Shown: positions 9,237 to 19,177, numbered from the stretch's first letter. The stretch is 64,000 nt of DNA from Oceanospirillaceae bacterium (GCA_029938085.1 JAPYOS010000006.1:175526-239525); one strand, 5' to 3'. The notes: generated by a model not told the origin, from the sequence alone. A program made the numbers and translations.

Positions 9237-11066
9237 ATGCAACAGTTGTGGCTTATCCCTTGCTTGCCGTTAGTGGGCTTTTTGCTGTTGGTGTTGGGCC
9301 ATGGGCGTTGCAGCCGTTCGGCAGCACGGTTGGTGGGTGTGGGGTCGGTAGCGATGGCTGCCTTGGTCACACTGTGGGTGGCGCTCGATTTTTATAGCCC
9401 TGGCGCAGCCCAATCCTATCAAGTGGAACTTTGGCCTTGGTTCAGTGCAGGCGCGCTGGAGGTGAGTTTTGGGCTCTATTTAGACGGCTTGTCGTTGAGT
9501 ATGTTGTTCGTCATTACTGGGGTCGGTAGTTTGATCCACTGGTATGCGTCAGGCTACATGTGGCAAGACCCAGATTATCAGCGTTTTTTCGCCTATATGA
9601 ACCTATTCGTCGCAGCCATGCTCATGCTGGTATTGGCAGACAATTTGGTGCTGCTATTTTTAGGCTGGGAAGGTGTGGGCTTGTGTAGTTTCTTACTTAT
9701 TGGTTTCTGGCACCAAGACCCCGCTAATGGTTATGCCGCGCGTAAAGCCTTTGTGGTCACCCGAGTGGGCGACACTGCCTTTGCTATAGGCCTATTTTTA
9801 TTGTTCCGAGAATTAGGTACCTTAGACTTGCCGACCATCATGGCCTTAGCGCCTGAGCAATTTGTTATGGGTGCTAATCGCCCCACTCTTATTGCTGCCC
9901 TTTTATTAGCCGGTGCGGTGGGTAAGTCGGCGCAGTTACCATTACATACCTGGTTACCCGACGCGATGGCGGGTCCGACGCCGGTAAGTGCCTTGATTCA
10001 TGCCGCGACGATGGTAACCGCCGGGGTTTATCTTATTGCTCGAACCCACGAGGTGTTTTTGCAAGCCCCAGACGTATTGCTGGTGGTGGCTTTTATCGGC
10101 CTGTTTACCTTATTGATCTCCGGCTTTACGGCCCTCAATCAGACCGACATCAAACGCGTGCTCGCCTACTCGACCATGAGTCAAATTGGCTATATGTTTT
10201 TTGCCTTAGGGGTGGGAGCTTGGAACGAGAGTGTATTTCACTTGATGACCCATGCCTTGTTCAAAGCCTTGTTATTTATGACCGCGGGTTCAATTATATT
10301 GGCCATGCACCATGAACAGGATATTCGTTCGATGGGTGGGTTGCGACGCCAATTACCGGTGCCTTTTTGGTGTTTTGTCATTGGTAGCGCATGTTTAGTA
10401 GCATTACCACCGACCTCGGGGTTCTTTAGTAAAGAAGCCATACTCAATGCCAGCTGGCAACTGCCAGGTTATGGCCCTTGGTTATGGGCAGGCGGCGTTT
10501 TAGGCGCATTCATCACCGCTATTTATAGTTTTAGGCTCCTGTTTATGGTGTTTTTTGGTCCTCAAAAAGCCCAGCCCCACGAGCCTAAAGGTTGGCAGTT
10601 CCACCCGCCTCTAATGATCTTAGCCGCCTTGTCGTTGGTAGCAGGTTGGTTTGTATTACCCACTGGACCAGTGTTGCCGGCGTCGCCTGCTGGCCACCCG
10701 CCCACGTGGACTATCGTGGTGGCTATTGCCATGCCGTTGCTGGGTATCGGTATTGCGTATCAGGTTTATGTGCGTCATCAATGGCAGGGCTTGCGTTTAG
10801 CTCAGTGGCCGCAATTACGCCAATTCTTGTTTCAAGGGTGGGGTTTTGACGGCCTGTACCAGCGACTATTGTTAACCCCATTTACCGCCCTGGCGCTGGT
10901 CAACCGTCACGATATTATTGACGGGGTACCTAAATTATTGATTCAGCTAAGTCGCTTTTTACACGGCCTATTTAGCCAATTACAAAATGGCCAATTGCGA
11001 TTTTATATTGCCACCTTAGCCAGTGCCGCCATTATTGTTTTGGCCTTGGCACTCAAGGTGTTGTAG
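9237..11066 (+). CDS. nuoL: NADH-quinone oxidoreductase subunit L
   Basis: NuoL (ND5 homologue) is one of three antiporter-like proton-pumping subunits of complex I. The 609-residue membrane protein carries FLGWEGVGLCSFLLIGFW with its conserved Glu, and PLHTWLPDAMAGPTPVSALI, both family signatures. The C-terminal part after residue 500 corresponds to the long lateral helix and the last membrane segment. I chose ATG 9237 rather than GTG 9234 because the AGGAG at 9226-9230 is then at a normal six-base distance. A 41-base gap follows before nuoM. Confidence 0.96.
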   Translation: MQQLWLIPCLPLVGFLLLVLGHGRCSRSAARLVGVGSVAMAALVTLWVALDFYSPGAAQSYQVELWPWFSAGALEVSFGLYLDGLSLSMLFVITGVGSLIHWYASGYMWQDPDYQRFFAYMNLFVAAMLMLVLADNLVLLFLGWEGVGLCSFLLIGFWHQDPANGYAARKAFVVTRVGDTAFAIGLFLLFRELGTLDLPTIMALAPEQFVMGANRPTLIAALLLAGAVGKSAQLPLHTWLPDAMAGPTPVSALIHAATMVTAGVYLIARTHEVFLQAPDVLLVVAFIGLFTLLISGFTALNQTDIKRVLAYSTMSQIGYMFFALGVGAWNESVFHLMTHALFKALLFMTAGSIILAMHHEQDIRSMGGLRRQLPVPFWCFVIGSACLVALPPTSGFFSKEAILNASWQLPGYGPWLWAGGVLGAFITAIYSFRLLFMVFFGPQKAQPHEPKGWQFHPPLMILAALSLVAGWFVLPTGPVLPASPAGHPPTWTIVVAIAMPLLGIGIAYQVYVRHQWQGLRLAQWPQLRQFLFQGWGFDGLYQRLLLTPFTALALVNRHDIIDGVPKLLIQLSRFLHGLFSQLQNGQLRFYIATLASAAIIVLALALKVL

Positions 11067-11107
11067 GTGAATAAGGCAGCTATGAAGGCAAGGGGAGAAT
11101 AGACACG

Positions 11108-12598
11108 ATGCAACTACTCGGCATTATTATCAGCCTATTAGGCGGTGGCGTTTTAGCCTTACTGGTGGGGCGTCAATCAGCCTCTGCTAGTCGCTGGCTT
11201 AGTTTGGTGAGTTTAGCCGTGGCGAGCGTGTTTTACGCCAGCCTTTGGTTTGATACCACAGACCCACAAGCCACGTCGCTGTGGTTGTTGCATATGGATT
11301 GGCCATGGATTGCGCGCTTTGGCATTCACGTGTTGTTGGCTACGGATGGCTTGAGTTTAGTGCTTATTGGTTTGACCTTGGTGCTGGGCTACGTGGCATT
11401 GTTGTCGGCCTGGCATGAGATTAACCACCGATGTGGGCTGTTTTATCTTAACTTTCTGTTTACTTTGGCGGGTGTGGTGGGGGTATTTAGTGCCTTAGAT
11501 TTATTCCTCTTCTTTGTATTTTGGGAAGTGATGTTGGTGCCTATGTTTCTCATCATCGCGATATGGGGCCACGAAGGTCGGCGCTATGCCGCCACCAAGT
11601 TTTTTATCTATACCCAAGCCAGTAGTTTGTTGATGTTAGCTGCCATGGTGGGGTTGGTATTGTTAAACCAACAACAAACAGGCGTTTGGAGCTTTTCTTG
11701 GTTTACCCTAACTCAAACTGACACCAGTGGCAGCCTAGGTATGTGGTTGATGTTAGGTTTTTACGTGGCTTTCTTAGTTAAATTACCAGGTCTGCCGGTG
11801 CACAATTGGCTACCCGATGCCCATACTCAAGCACCTACGCCGGGCAGTATCTTGTTAGCCGGTATTTTATTAAAAACCGGCGCTTATGGTTTACTGCGTT
11901 TTGTGTGGCCTTTGTTTCCTGATGCAGCCTCGACATTTGCGCCTATTGCCATGGGTTTAGGTGTATTAAGCGTGTTGTATGCCGCCAAACTAGCCTTTGC
12001 TCAAAATGACCTAAAACGTCTCATTGCCTATACCTCCATTAGCCACATGGGGTTTGTTAGTTTAGGTATATTTGCATGGAATCACCTCAGTTTGCAGGGC
12101 ACGGTCATGCAAATGGTGGGTCATGGTTTGAGTTCTGCTGGGCTATTTGCTATTGCCGGTTTGCTGCAGCAGCGCTTGCACACCCGAGACTTGGATAAAA
12201 TGGGCGGTTTGTGGGGTCAAATGCCAAAACTGGCTGCCTTGAGTATGTTGTTTGCAGTGGCTGCCTTAGGGTTGCCGGGCTTAGCCAACTTTATCGGCGA
12301 ATTTATGGTTTTGTTAGGTGTGTTCCAAGTAGCGCCTTGGGCGGCCTCGTTGGCTGCCTTGGGCATGATTCTGGCGCCTGTTTATGCATTAATTATCATG
12401 CAAAAAGGTTTTTTTGGTGCCTCTCTGGGTACCCAGACGGTAGGCACAACCGAGGTGCTGGATTTGAATACACGCGAGCTATTGATGTTAGCGGTATTGG
12501 TGGTGGGTCTGGTGCTGCTCGGCTTTTGGCCTAACCTGATATTTACCATAACCGCTGCACCAGTGGATTATCTGATGCACTTAGGCAAGGGAGGCTAG
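11108..12598 (+). CDS. nuoM: NADH-quinone oxidoreductase subunit M
   Basis: NuoM (ND4 homologue) is the second antiporter-like pump subunit, 496 residues and highly hydrophobic. FFVFWEVMLVPMFLIIAIWG contains the conserved proton-channel Glu, and LPVHNWLPDAHTQAPTPGS and IAYTSISHMGFVSLG are family signatures. The gap before it (11067-11107) has a GGGGAGAA ribosome site and nothing else that I recognise. The stop is three bases before nuoN. Confidence 0.96.
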   Translation: MQLLGIIISLLGGGVLALLVGRQSASASRWLSLVSLAVASVFYASLWFDTTDPQATSLWLLHMDWPWIARFGIHVLLATDGLSLVLIGLTLVLGYVALLSAWHEINHRCGLFYLNFLFTLAGVVGVFSALDLFLFFVFWEVMLVPMFLIIAIWGHEGRRYAATKFFIYTQASSLLMLAAMVGLVLLNQQQTGVWSFSWFTLTQTDTSGSLGMWLMLGFYVAFLVKLPGLPVHNWLPDAHTQAPTPGSILLAGILLKTGAYGLLRFVWPLFPDAASTFAPIAMGLGVLSVLYAAKLAFAQNDLKRLIAYTSISHMGFVSLGIFAWNHLSLQGTVMQMVGHGLSSAGLFAIAGLLQQRLHTRDLDKMGGLWGQMPKLAALSMLFAVAALGLPGLANFIGEFMVLLGVFQVAPWAASLAALGMILAPVYALIIMQKGFFGASLGTQTVGTTEVLDLNTRELLMLAVLVVGLVLLGFWPNLIFTITAAPVDYLMHLGKGG

Positions 12599-12601
12599 GA
12601 C

Positions 12602-14056
12602 ATGAATTGGCTTGAACTCACATCACTCATGCCTTTGTTATTAGTGGCTTCAATTAGCGTTATATTGTTGCTGTTATTAGCCTTTGTACGGGACCATAAA
12701 CTGACCTGCTGGATTACTTGTTTGGGATTGGCTATGGCCGCTTATTGGGCCTTTGCCGACATGGGCAATGCACCGCAACAAGTGACGCCTCTATTAATTA
12801 TGGATGACTTCAGTCGCTTATTGGGAGGCACTGTGTTGTTGGTCAGCCTTGCCTGTGGCTGGATGTCCTATGCCTACTTAGAAACGGCAGACGAAATCCG
12901 AGAAGAGTATTATATATTGTTATCATTGGCGGCTTTAGGGGCCTGCGTGCTGGTAGCGAGCAATCATTTTGCCAGTATGTTTATTGGCCTAGAGCTGATG
13001 AGTGTATCCCTGTTTGCCATGGTGGGTTATATGGCCCACAGTAAACAGCAGGCCAACATGACCCTTGAGGCCGGTGTTAAATACATGGTGTTGTCCGGTG
13101 TGTCGTCGAGCTTTTTATTGTTTGGCGTGGCCTTGATTTATGCTTATGCCGGTAACTTAAATATAGACCTGCAAGTTGCCGCCGATGGGCCACGATTACA
13201 ATCGGGCTACTTGGTCATTGGTTCGGCTTTGTTGTTAGTGGGTGTGGCGTTTAAGATGTCGTGGATTCCTTTTCACATGTGGACACCAGACGTCTATCAA
13301 GGCGCACCAGCACCCGTTACCGGTTTCTTGGCAGGGGCGGTAAAAGTGGCTGTATTCGCCTTCGCCATGCGTTGGTTGATGATGGCTCAAGGCGACTATT
13401 TGGATTTACTGCTGTTAGGTCTGACCGTGATGGCGGTGTTGTCCATGGTAGTGGGTAATTTGTTGGCTTTACGGCAAAACAATTTAAAACGTTTGTTAGG
13501 CTACTCCAGCATTGCCCATATGGGCTACGTCATTGTGACCTTAGCAGCCAGTGCAACCCTGGGTGCTACCGCTCAATCAACCGCGCTTGAAGGTGCTGCT
13601 ATATACTTGATCACTTACGCCAGCATGACCATGTTAGCGTTTGCAGTGATTAGCCAGTTGGCAGCACGGGATCGACGTTTTGAAAGCGGTACATTGACGC
13701 ATTATCAAGGTCTTTTATTTCAGCAGCCATTGTTAGCCGGCGCCTTAATGTTAGCCATGTTGGCGCTCGCCGGAATGCCCTTAACGGCCGGTTTTATTGG
13801 TAAGTATTATTTAGTGCTGGTGGCTGTAGACAGTCAACTCTGGCTGTTGCTGAGTTTACTAGTGCTGGGCAGTAGTCTTGGTTTGTATTATTACTTGCGT
13901 GTGATATTAGTACTGTGTAAGGCGCCGGTTGGCGATAGCCACCTGATTTTAGGGGCTAGCGAAAAGCTGCTATTGATGCTGTTGGTGGCGGTAACCTTGT
14001 GGTTGGGTCTATACCCAACACCGGTGATTGAATGGGTTCAATTCGCCATCCAATAG
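12602..14056 (+). CDS. nuoN: NADH-quinone oxidoreductase subunit N
   Basis: NuoN (ND2 homologue) is the third antiporter-like subunit, 484 residues. FIGLELMSVSLFAMVGYM holds the conserved Glu, FHMWTPDVYQGAPAPVTGFL is the usual signature, and LGYSSIAHMGYVIV matches the discontinuous-helix region. It is the last gene of the nuo operon. Its stop lies only 13 bases from the end of the convergent ribA, and I see no clear hairpin terminator between the two. Confidence 0.96.
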   Translation: MNWLELTSLMPLLLVASISVILLLLLAFVRDHKLTCWITCLGLAMAAYWAFADMGNAPQQVTPLLIMDDFSRLLGGTVLLVSLACGWMSYAYLETADEIREEYYILLSLAALGACVLVASNHFASMFIGLELMSVSLFAMVGYMAHSKQQANMTLEAGVKYMVLSGVSSSFLLFGVALIYAYAGNLNIDLQVAADGPRLQSGYLVIGSALLLVGVAFKMSWIPFHMWTPDVYQGAPAPVTGFLAGAVKVAVFAFAMRWLMMAQGDYLDLLLLGLTVMAVLSMVVGNLLALRQNNLKRLLGYSSIAHMGYVIVTLAASATLGATAQSTALEGAAIYLITYASMTMLAFAVISQLAARDRRFESGTLTHYQGLLFQQPLLAGALMLAMLALAGMPLTAGFIGKYYLVLVAVDSQLWLLLSLLVLGSSLGLYYYLRVILVLCKAPVGDSHLILGASEKLLLMLLVAVTLWLGLYPTPVIEWVQFAIQ

Positions 14057-14069
14057 GGTCGGGTTAAAG

Positions 14070-14654
14070 TTACAGTAGGTGGTCGAGCTTGCTGGCTTTG
14101 GTTGCCAAGTAATCTCGGTTGTGGCTATTTTCGCCAACTTGAATGGCTTGACGCTGCTCCACCGCAATACCAAGGTCTGTTAAAGCTTTGATTTTACGAG
14201 GGTTGTTGGTCATTAAATTAACCGATTTTACCTGCAAGTGGTCTAGCATGTCTTTGGCCATGCCATAACTGCGCATGTCGGCATCAAAACCTAAATGTTC
14301 GTTGGCTTCCACCGTGTCGGCCCCTTCGTCTTGTAGCTTGTAAGCTTTGATCTTATTCAACAAACCAATGCCGCGGCCTTCTTGGCGCAGGTACAACAAA
14401 ACCCCACGGCCTTCTTCGGCAATACGTTTAAGGGCTTCTTGTAATTGTGAACCACAATCACAGCGTAAGCTAAATAGGGCGTCGCCGGTTAAACACTCTG
14501 AGTGCAAACGAGCTAACACTGCAGTTTGGCCGCTGATGTCACCCATGGCTAGGACCACATGTTCTTTGCCCGTGTCGCTATCGGCAAAACCATGCATGTC
14601 GAAGGTGCCGTAGGGTGTGGGCAATTGCGATGTGGCGACATGGGTAGTAGGCAC
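14070..14654 (-). CDS. ribA: GTP cyclohydrolase II
   Basis: RibA converts GTP to diaminohydroxy-ribosylamino-pyrimidinone phosphate, the first step of riboflavin synthesis. The 194-residue protein has the three zinc Cys at positions 54, 65 and 67 ([16 protein letters not shown]) and the substrate motif [14 protein letters not shown]. It is the stand-alone cyclohydrolase, without a RibB domain. It is convergent with nuoN and divergent from ettA. The 175 bases to ettA must hold both promoters. No FMN riboswitch is apparent upstream; the Pseudomonas-type riboswitch normally sits by ribB. Confidence 0.95.
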   Translation of the reverse strand: MPTTHVATSQLPTPYGTFDMHGFADSDTGKEHVVLAMGDISGQTAVLARLHSECLTGDALFSLRCDCGSQLQEALKRIAEEGRGVLLYLRQEGRGIGLLNKIKAYKLQDEGADTVEANEHLGFDADMRSYGMAKDMLDHLQVKSVNLMTNNPRKIKALTDLGIAVEQRQAIQVGENSHNRDYLATKASKLDHLL

Positions 14655-14784
14655 GAAAATTCCTTAATACAGTAACTGCAGGTAATTGTTTCTATCCCCT
14701 ATTATGGGGGGCTGCAAACCATATCACAAGTATGCTCATGGCAAAATACCGCGGCTCAAGGATTCATGCCTTTTAGTGACATCT

Positions 14785-14829
14785 CAGGGTATAATAGCGT
14801 CAATCTTGTTGAATTAATTAGGAAGCTCC
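14785..14829 (+). promoter_or_regulatory. Putative ettA promoter -10 and ribosome site
   Basis: A perfect TATAAT lies at 14790-14795, 34 bases upstream of the ettA ATG, and AGGA at 14820-14823 is a ribosome site. The -35 region (TGCCTT at 14767) is weak, so an activator or an extended -10 may be used. This is inference from consensus only. Confidence 0.4.
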
Positions 14830-16488
14830 ATGGCGCAGTTTGTATATACGATGAATCGGGTAGGGAAAGTGGTTCCCCCCAAACGCGAAATTCTTAAAGA
14901 TATTTCCCTGTCCTTTTTCCCTGGCGCCAAGATCGGTGTTTTGGGTCTCAATGGTTCAGGTAAATCTAGCCTATTGCGCATCATGGCGGGTGTTGATACT
15001 GAATACAACGGCGAAGCGCGTCCGCAACCGGGCATTAACGTGGGTTACTTGGAGCAAGAGCCGCAGCTAGACGACAGTAAAACCGTACGCCAAGTGGTTG
15101 AAGAAGCCGTGGCTGAGGCCAAAAATGCCTTAACCGCATTAGACGCTGTATACGCCGCTTATGCCGAGCCTGATGCAGACTTTGACGCACTAGCCGCCGA
15201 ACAGGCTAAATTAGAAGATATTATCCAAGCCAGTGATGCACATAACCTAGACCGTACCCTAGAAGTCGCGGCAGAAGCCTTGCGTTTGCCTGGGTGGGAT
15301 GAGCCGGTGGTACATTTGTCGGGTGGTGAGCGTCGCCGTGTGGCCTTATGCCGATTGTTACTCAATAAACCAGACATGTTGTTGTTAGATGAGCCGACTA
15401 ACCACTTAGACGCTGAATCTGTGGCTTGGTTAGAACGCTTCTTGGTGGATTACAACGGCACCGTTGTGGCCATTACCCACGACCGTTATTTCCTCGACAA
15501 TGCGGCCGGTTGGATCTTAGAGCTAGACCGTGGCCATGGTATTCCGTACGAAGGTAACTACTCGTCATGGCTAGAGCAAAAAGAAGCACGTTTGATTCAA
15601 GAAGGTCGCCAACAAGCGTCCCACGACAAAGCCGTAAAATCAGAATTAGATTGGGTTAGAAGTAACGCCAAAGGCCGTCAGGCCAAGTCTAAAGCACGTT
15701 TAGCCCGCTTTGAAGAATTGAGTTCTCGGGAATTCCAAGAACGTAACGAAACCTCTGAAATCTATATTCCACCTGGCCCCCGTTTGGGCGACAAAGTCAT
15801 TAACGTCAGCGGCGTTAGCAAAGCCTTTGGCGATAAGATGTTGGTGGAAGGTTTAGAATTCAGCATGCCCCAAGGCGCTATCGTCGGTGTTGTGGGTGGT
15901 AACGGTGCAGGTAAATCAACCTTGTTTAAGATGCTTACAGGCGCCGAACAGCCTGATTCTGGTAGCATCGACATTGGTGACACGGTTGAGTTAGCTCACG
16001 TGGACCAGTCGCGTGAGCTCGACGGCACTAAAACAGTGTGGGAAGAGTTGTCTGACGGCCAAGACATTATTACCGTAGGTAATTATCAAGTGCCTTCTCG
16101 TGCCTACGCTGGACGCTTTAACTTTAAGGGTAATGATCAACAGAAGTTTGTTAAAGACTTGTCTGGTGGTGAACGTAACCGCTTGCACTTAGCTAAGCTG
16201 TTAAAGCAGGGCGGTAACGTGTTGTTGTTGGACGAACCCACCAACGACCTTGACGTAGAAACCTTACGAGCCCTAGAGGAAGCCTTGTTAGCCTTCCCCG
16301 GTGCTGCCGTTGTGATTTCTCACGATCGTTGGTTCCTAGACCGTATTTGTACCCATACCTTGGCCTACGAAGGTGATTCGAAGGCTACTTTCTTTGAAGG
16401 TAACTACTCCGAATACGCCGAAGACTATAAAGCCCGCACGGGTAAAGATCATCAACCAACCCGGGTCAAGTACAAAAAACTTGCCTAG
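14830..16488 (+). CDS. ettA: Energy-dependent translational throttle protein EttA (ABC-F ATPase)
   Basis: EttA is a soluble ABC-F protein that binds the ribosomal E site and gates the first elongation step according to the ATP/ADP ratio. It has 552 residues, like Escherichia coli EttA (555). Two ABC domains are seen: the first with GLNGSGKSS at residues 39-47, LSGGERRR and LLLDEPTNHLD; the second with GGNGAGKST, LSGGERNR and LLLDEPTNDLD. No membrane segment is present. The start MAQFVYTMNRVGKVVPPKR is typical of EttA and separates it from Uup and YheS. It ends seven bases from the convergent channel gene. Confidence 0.95.
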   Translation: MAQFVYTMNRVGKVVPPKREILKDISLSFFPGAKIGVLGLNGSGKSSLLRIMAGVDTEYNGEARPQPGINVGYLEQEPQLDDSKTVRQVVEEAVAEAKNALTALDAVYAAYAEPDADFDALAAEQAKLEDIIQASDAHNLDRTLEVAAEALRLPGWDEPVVHLSGGERRRVALCRLLLNKPDMLLLDEPTNHLDAESVAWLERFLVDYNGTVVAITHDRYFLDNAAGWILELDRGHGIPYEGNYSSWLEQKEARLIQEGRQQASHDKAVKSELDWVRSNAKGRQAKSKARLARFEELSSREFQERNETSEIYIPPGPRLGDKVINVSGVSKAFGDKMLVEGLEFSMPQGAIVGVVGGNGAGKSTLFKMLTGAEQPDSGSIDIGDTVELAHVDQSRELDGTKTVWEELSDGQDIITVGNYQVPSRAYAGRFNFKGNDQQKFVKDLSGGERNRLHLAKLLKQGGNVLLLDEPTNDLDVETLRALEEALLAFPGAAVVISHDRWFLDRICTHTLAYEGDSKATFFEGNYSEYAEDYKARTGKDHQPTRVKYKKLA

Positions 16489-16495
16489 GGCGTCA

Positions 16496-17332
16496 TTAAG
16501 GTTGTTGCTCGGCTCTTAGTGCTTGGTGTAAATAAATATCCTGCTGTGGGTAAGGTATGGATATGTCATTTTCATCAAATGCCAGTTTGATTTGTTTAGT
16601 GAGGTGCCACCTAACAGCCCAATAATCTGCCGCCTTCACCCAAGGCCGAACAACAAAGTTGACGCTACTGTCGGCCAGTTCGGCTACGGCGACGGTGGCA
16701 TCGGGTTCAGCCAAAATGCGCTGATCTGCAGCGATGCACTCCAGTAGGATATGCTCGGCTTTTTGTAGGTCGTCGCCATACCCAACACCAATGATTAAAT
16801 CGATACGACGCGTTGGCTTAGCCGAAGCGTTAATGATTACACCGCCATAAATATGGTTATTGGGAACAATAATTTCCCGATTGTCACCAGTTTTCATTTG
16901 GCTCGAAAAATAACCAATTTTTTCGACCATGCCCGTAACACCCGCGGCTTCTATAAAGTCTCCAACAGTAAATGGCCTAGCGATAATAAGCATTACGCCG
17001 GCGGCAAAATTGCTCAGTGTATCCTTTAACGCCAGTCCCAGCGCTAAGCCAGCGGCGGCGAAGATGGTCAATAGTGCTGTAGTGTCTACATCTAACGAGT
17101 CTAGGGCGATGAGGAGCGCGACAAAGGTGAGCACCACACGGATAGTGGCGACGATGAACCCAGTGAGGGTGGCCTCTGTTGCTCGAGCCTTAAGGCTCCG
17201 TGCCACTAAATAGGCCACCAATAAAGCAAACTAACGACCGATATAAAAAATAGCCACGGCCACGGCCATGGCAATGGCTATAGAACCGTCGAGGACTATA
17301 TTTAGCCAGCTTTCAGAAAATGACAAATCCAT
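16496..17332 (-). pseudogene. mscS: MscS-family small-conductance mechanosensitive channel with an in-frame amber codon
   Basis: From the ATG at 17332, behind a GGAG site, the frame reads 33 residues ending FYIGR, then TAG at 17233-17231, then continues open to 16496. The reconstructed product (278 residues plus the stop position) is the size of Escherichia coli MscS (286) and aligns along its length: a first membrane segment broken at its end, the pore helix AAAGLALGLALKDTLSNFAAG, then the beta domain with RPFTVGDFIE and IVPNNHIYGGVIIN. Family members often have Trp or Gln where the stop lies, so one base change explains it. Translation could restart at TTG or GTG near 17221, which would lack the first segment. 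Pseudogene, strain polymorphism or sequencing error cannot be told apart here. Confidence 0.85.
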
Positions 17333-17424
17333 GATCAATACTCCACACTGAATATTAAGCGTGTGTTATTTCACGCTGCATCAAGTGTAGACAATGACTA
17401 AGGTTTTGCTTGCTAGCGCTGACG

Positions 17425-18252
17425 TTAGCTTTTAAATAGCTGCGCCAGTTCCTGTGAGCGATGATGAGCTGCGGCCATAGCGGCGCTACATAGACCATTA
17501 AAGTCGCCTTCATTAAAGGTGTTTATGGCTTGTTCTGTGGTGCCCTTAGGTGAAGTTACGGCTTGGCGTAATTGGGCCGGTGTTTGACTGCTTTGTTGCG
17601 CCATTTTGGCAGCGCCTGCGGCTGTTTGAAGTACCAACTGTTGCGCAATATCGGTACTTAAGCCGAGTTTTTCTGCGCCCTGGATCATGGCTTCCATCAT
17701 TAGGAAATAATACGCAGGGCCACTGCCGGAGACGGCGGTCACGGCGTCTATTTGGCTCTCTTGGTCGACCCAAACGGTCATGCCTACGGCTTGCATAATC
17801 TGGTTGGCGGTGGTTTTTTGCTCGGTGCTCACTGCTGACGTGGCGTATAAACCAGCAGCCCCCAGCCCAACTAAAGACGGTGTGTTAGGCATGCATCGAA
17901 CGATTGGAGCAGGTTGACCGAGCCACGTTTCTATACTACTGGCTAAGATGCCCGCGGCCACGGATATAACCAGTTGTTGTGACGGGTCAACGGCAGGCGC
18001 GATGCTTTTAACGAGGTCGCCCATCATCTGTGGTTTTACGCCCAATACAATGATGTCGGCTTGTTGGCACAGTACCAAGTTGTTGGTGCTGGTGTGAATG
18101 CCTGTGGCGGCCGCTAGCGCATCCATTTTACTTTGTGTACGACCACTAGCGCTGATCTTGTCTTGTGGGTAGCCCGCTGCAAGCATGCCTTTTAGTATGG
18201 CCTGTGCCATATTGCCTGCGCCGATGAAAGTAACTCGTGGGGTGTTTTGCAT
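17425..18252 (-). CDS. proC: Pyrroline-5-carboxylate reductase
   Basis: ProC reduces pyrroline-5-carboxylate to proline with NAD(P)H, the last step of proline synthesis. The 275-residue protein starts with the Rossmann motif FIGAGNMAQAIL. It has VLGVKPQMM, ISVAAGI and RCMPNTPSLVGLGAAGL, and the C-terminal signature VSGSGPAYYFLMMEAMI followed by LRQAVTSPKGTTEQAI. The gene lies 19 bases downstream of yggS, the conserved yggS-proC pair. The usual next gene yggT is absent; the interrupted mscS follows instead. Confidence 0.96.
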   Translation of the reverse strand: MQNTPRVTFIGAGNMAQAILKGMLAAGYPQDKISASGRTQSKMDALAAATGIHTSTNNLVLCQQADIIVLGVKPQMMGDLVKSIAPAVDPSQQLVISVAAGILASSIETWLGQPAPIVRCMPNTPSLVGLGAAGLYATSAVSTEQKTTANQIMQAVGMTVWVDQESQIDAVTAVSGSGPAYYFLMMEAMIQGAEKLGLSTDIAQQLVLQTAAGAAKMAQQSSQTPAQLRQAVTSPKGTTEQAINTFNEGDFNGLCSAAMAAAHHRSQELAQLFKS

Positions 18253-18271
18253 AGTATTGTCCTAAGGCTAT

Positions 18272-19000
18272 CTATTGTTCTGCGTGGGTGTTACGTGCAC
18301 CAAATATATCCGTGCCAATACGCACCATGGTGGCACCGCAAGCAATGGCGCTATCAAGGTCGCCAGACATGCCCATAGACAGTTCGGTTAACTGTGGATA
18401 GCTTTTGTTGAGCCGATCTCGTGTGGTGGTCATTTGATTGAAGGCGTGGCTCTGTTGGTCAACATCCTGGGTAGCGGCTGGGATACACATCAAACCACAA
18501 AGCGCTAAATTGGGCAAAACATCAACTGCAGCGACGAGTTCGTCTAGATCAGCTAAAGCCACCCCGTTTTTATTTTTTTCCTGACTGATATTGACTTGTA
18601 TCAGTACCTTAAGAGGGGCCATGTTATCTGGGCGTTGCTCGCTTAAGCGGCGCGCAATTTTAAGGCGATCTAGGGTATGTACCCAGTCAAAGTGATGGGC
18701 AATGGTTTTGGTTTTATTGCTTTGAATGGCACCGATAAAGTGCCAGCAAACATCGCCAAACATGCAATGTTCAATTTTTTCTAAAGCGTCTTGTAGGTAA
18801 TTTTCGCCAAAGTGGCGTTGTCCCAATTGATAGGCTTGGTTAACTGCACTGAGGGGCTTGGTTTTGCTCACGGCCAGTAAGCGCACCTCGGTTTGATCGC
18901 GGCCTGAAGAGGTACATGCTTGATTAATCCGATGGTGGACCTGAGTCAGCGCTTGGGTAATTGAAACGTCGTGATTAGGCTCTGATATTATGTCTTGCAT
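18272..19000 (-). CDS. yggS: PLP homeostasis protein, YggS family
   Basis: YggS/PLPBP is a pyridoxal phosphate-binding TIM-barrel protein that keeps vitamin B6 and amino-acid pools balanced; no enzymatic reaction is established for the family. The 242-residue protein has the PLP lysine in AVSKTKP (Lys46), plus HFGENYLQDALEK, WHFIGAIQSNK, LIQVNIS and LSMGMSGDLDSAI, all typical. It is first in the yggS-proC pair. In Pseudomonas pilT lies divergently upstream; here an ABC transporter operon occupies that place. Confidence 0.94.
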   Translation of the reverse strand: MQDIISEPNHDVSITQALTQVHHRINQACTSSGRDQTEVRLLAVSKTKPLSAVNQAYQLGQRHFGENYLQDALEKIEHCMFGDVCWHFIGAIQSNKTKTIAHHFDWVHTLDRLKIARRLSEQRPDNMAPLKVLIQVNISQEKNKNGVALADLDELVAAVDVLPNLALCGLMCIPAATQDVDQQSHAFNQMTTTRDRLNKSYPQLTELSMGMSGDLDSAIACGATMVRIGTDIFGARNTHAEQ

Positions 19001-19148
19001 GTATGATTCGCTACAAAATTAGATCGTGGTTGAGGTTGAAATTGACTGATATTACTTACAATAATGCCACATCGGCCACTAAAATTGCAGCAGATGGACT
19101 TATAATTAACACAGAGCGACTCGGTGTTAGGTGCATAAGACGATTAAC

Positions 19149-19177
19149 TTGAGGTTAACGGTGTTAGCCAATATCAT
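19149..19177 (+). promoter_or_regulatory. Putative sigma-70 promoter of the ABC transporter / dehydrogenase operon
   Basis: TTGAGG (19149-19154) and TATCAT (19172-19177) are separated by exactly 17 bases, matching four and five of six consensus positions. Transcription would begin near 19184, about 40 bases ahead of the ATG at 19227. This supports that ATG over upstream in-frame starts at 19131 or 19176, which would precede or overlap the promoter. Confidence 0.5.

Noticed and set aside
14655..14829. FMN riboswitch ahead of ribA
   Set aside because: The 175-base divergent interval does not show the conserved FMN element segments, and it also must hold the ettA promoter.
17408..17440. Hairpin overlapping the proC stop
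   Set aside because: The stem has a mismatch and, in the direction of proC transcription, is followed by AAGCAAAACC rather than a T run, so it is not a convincing terminator.
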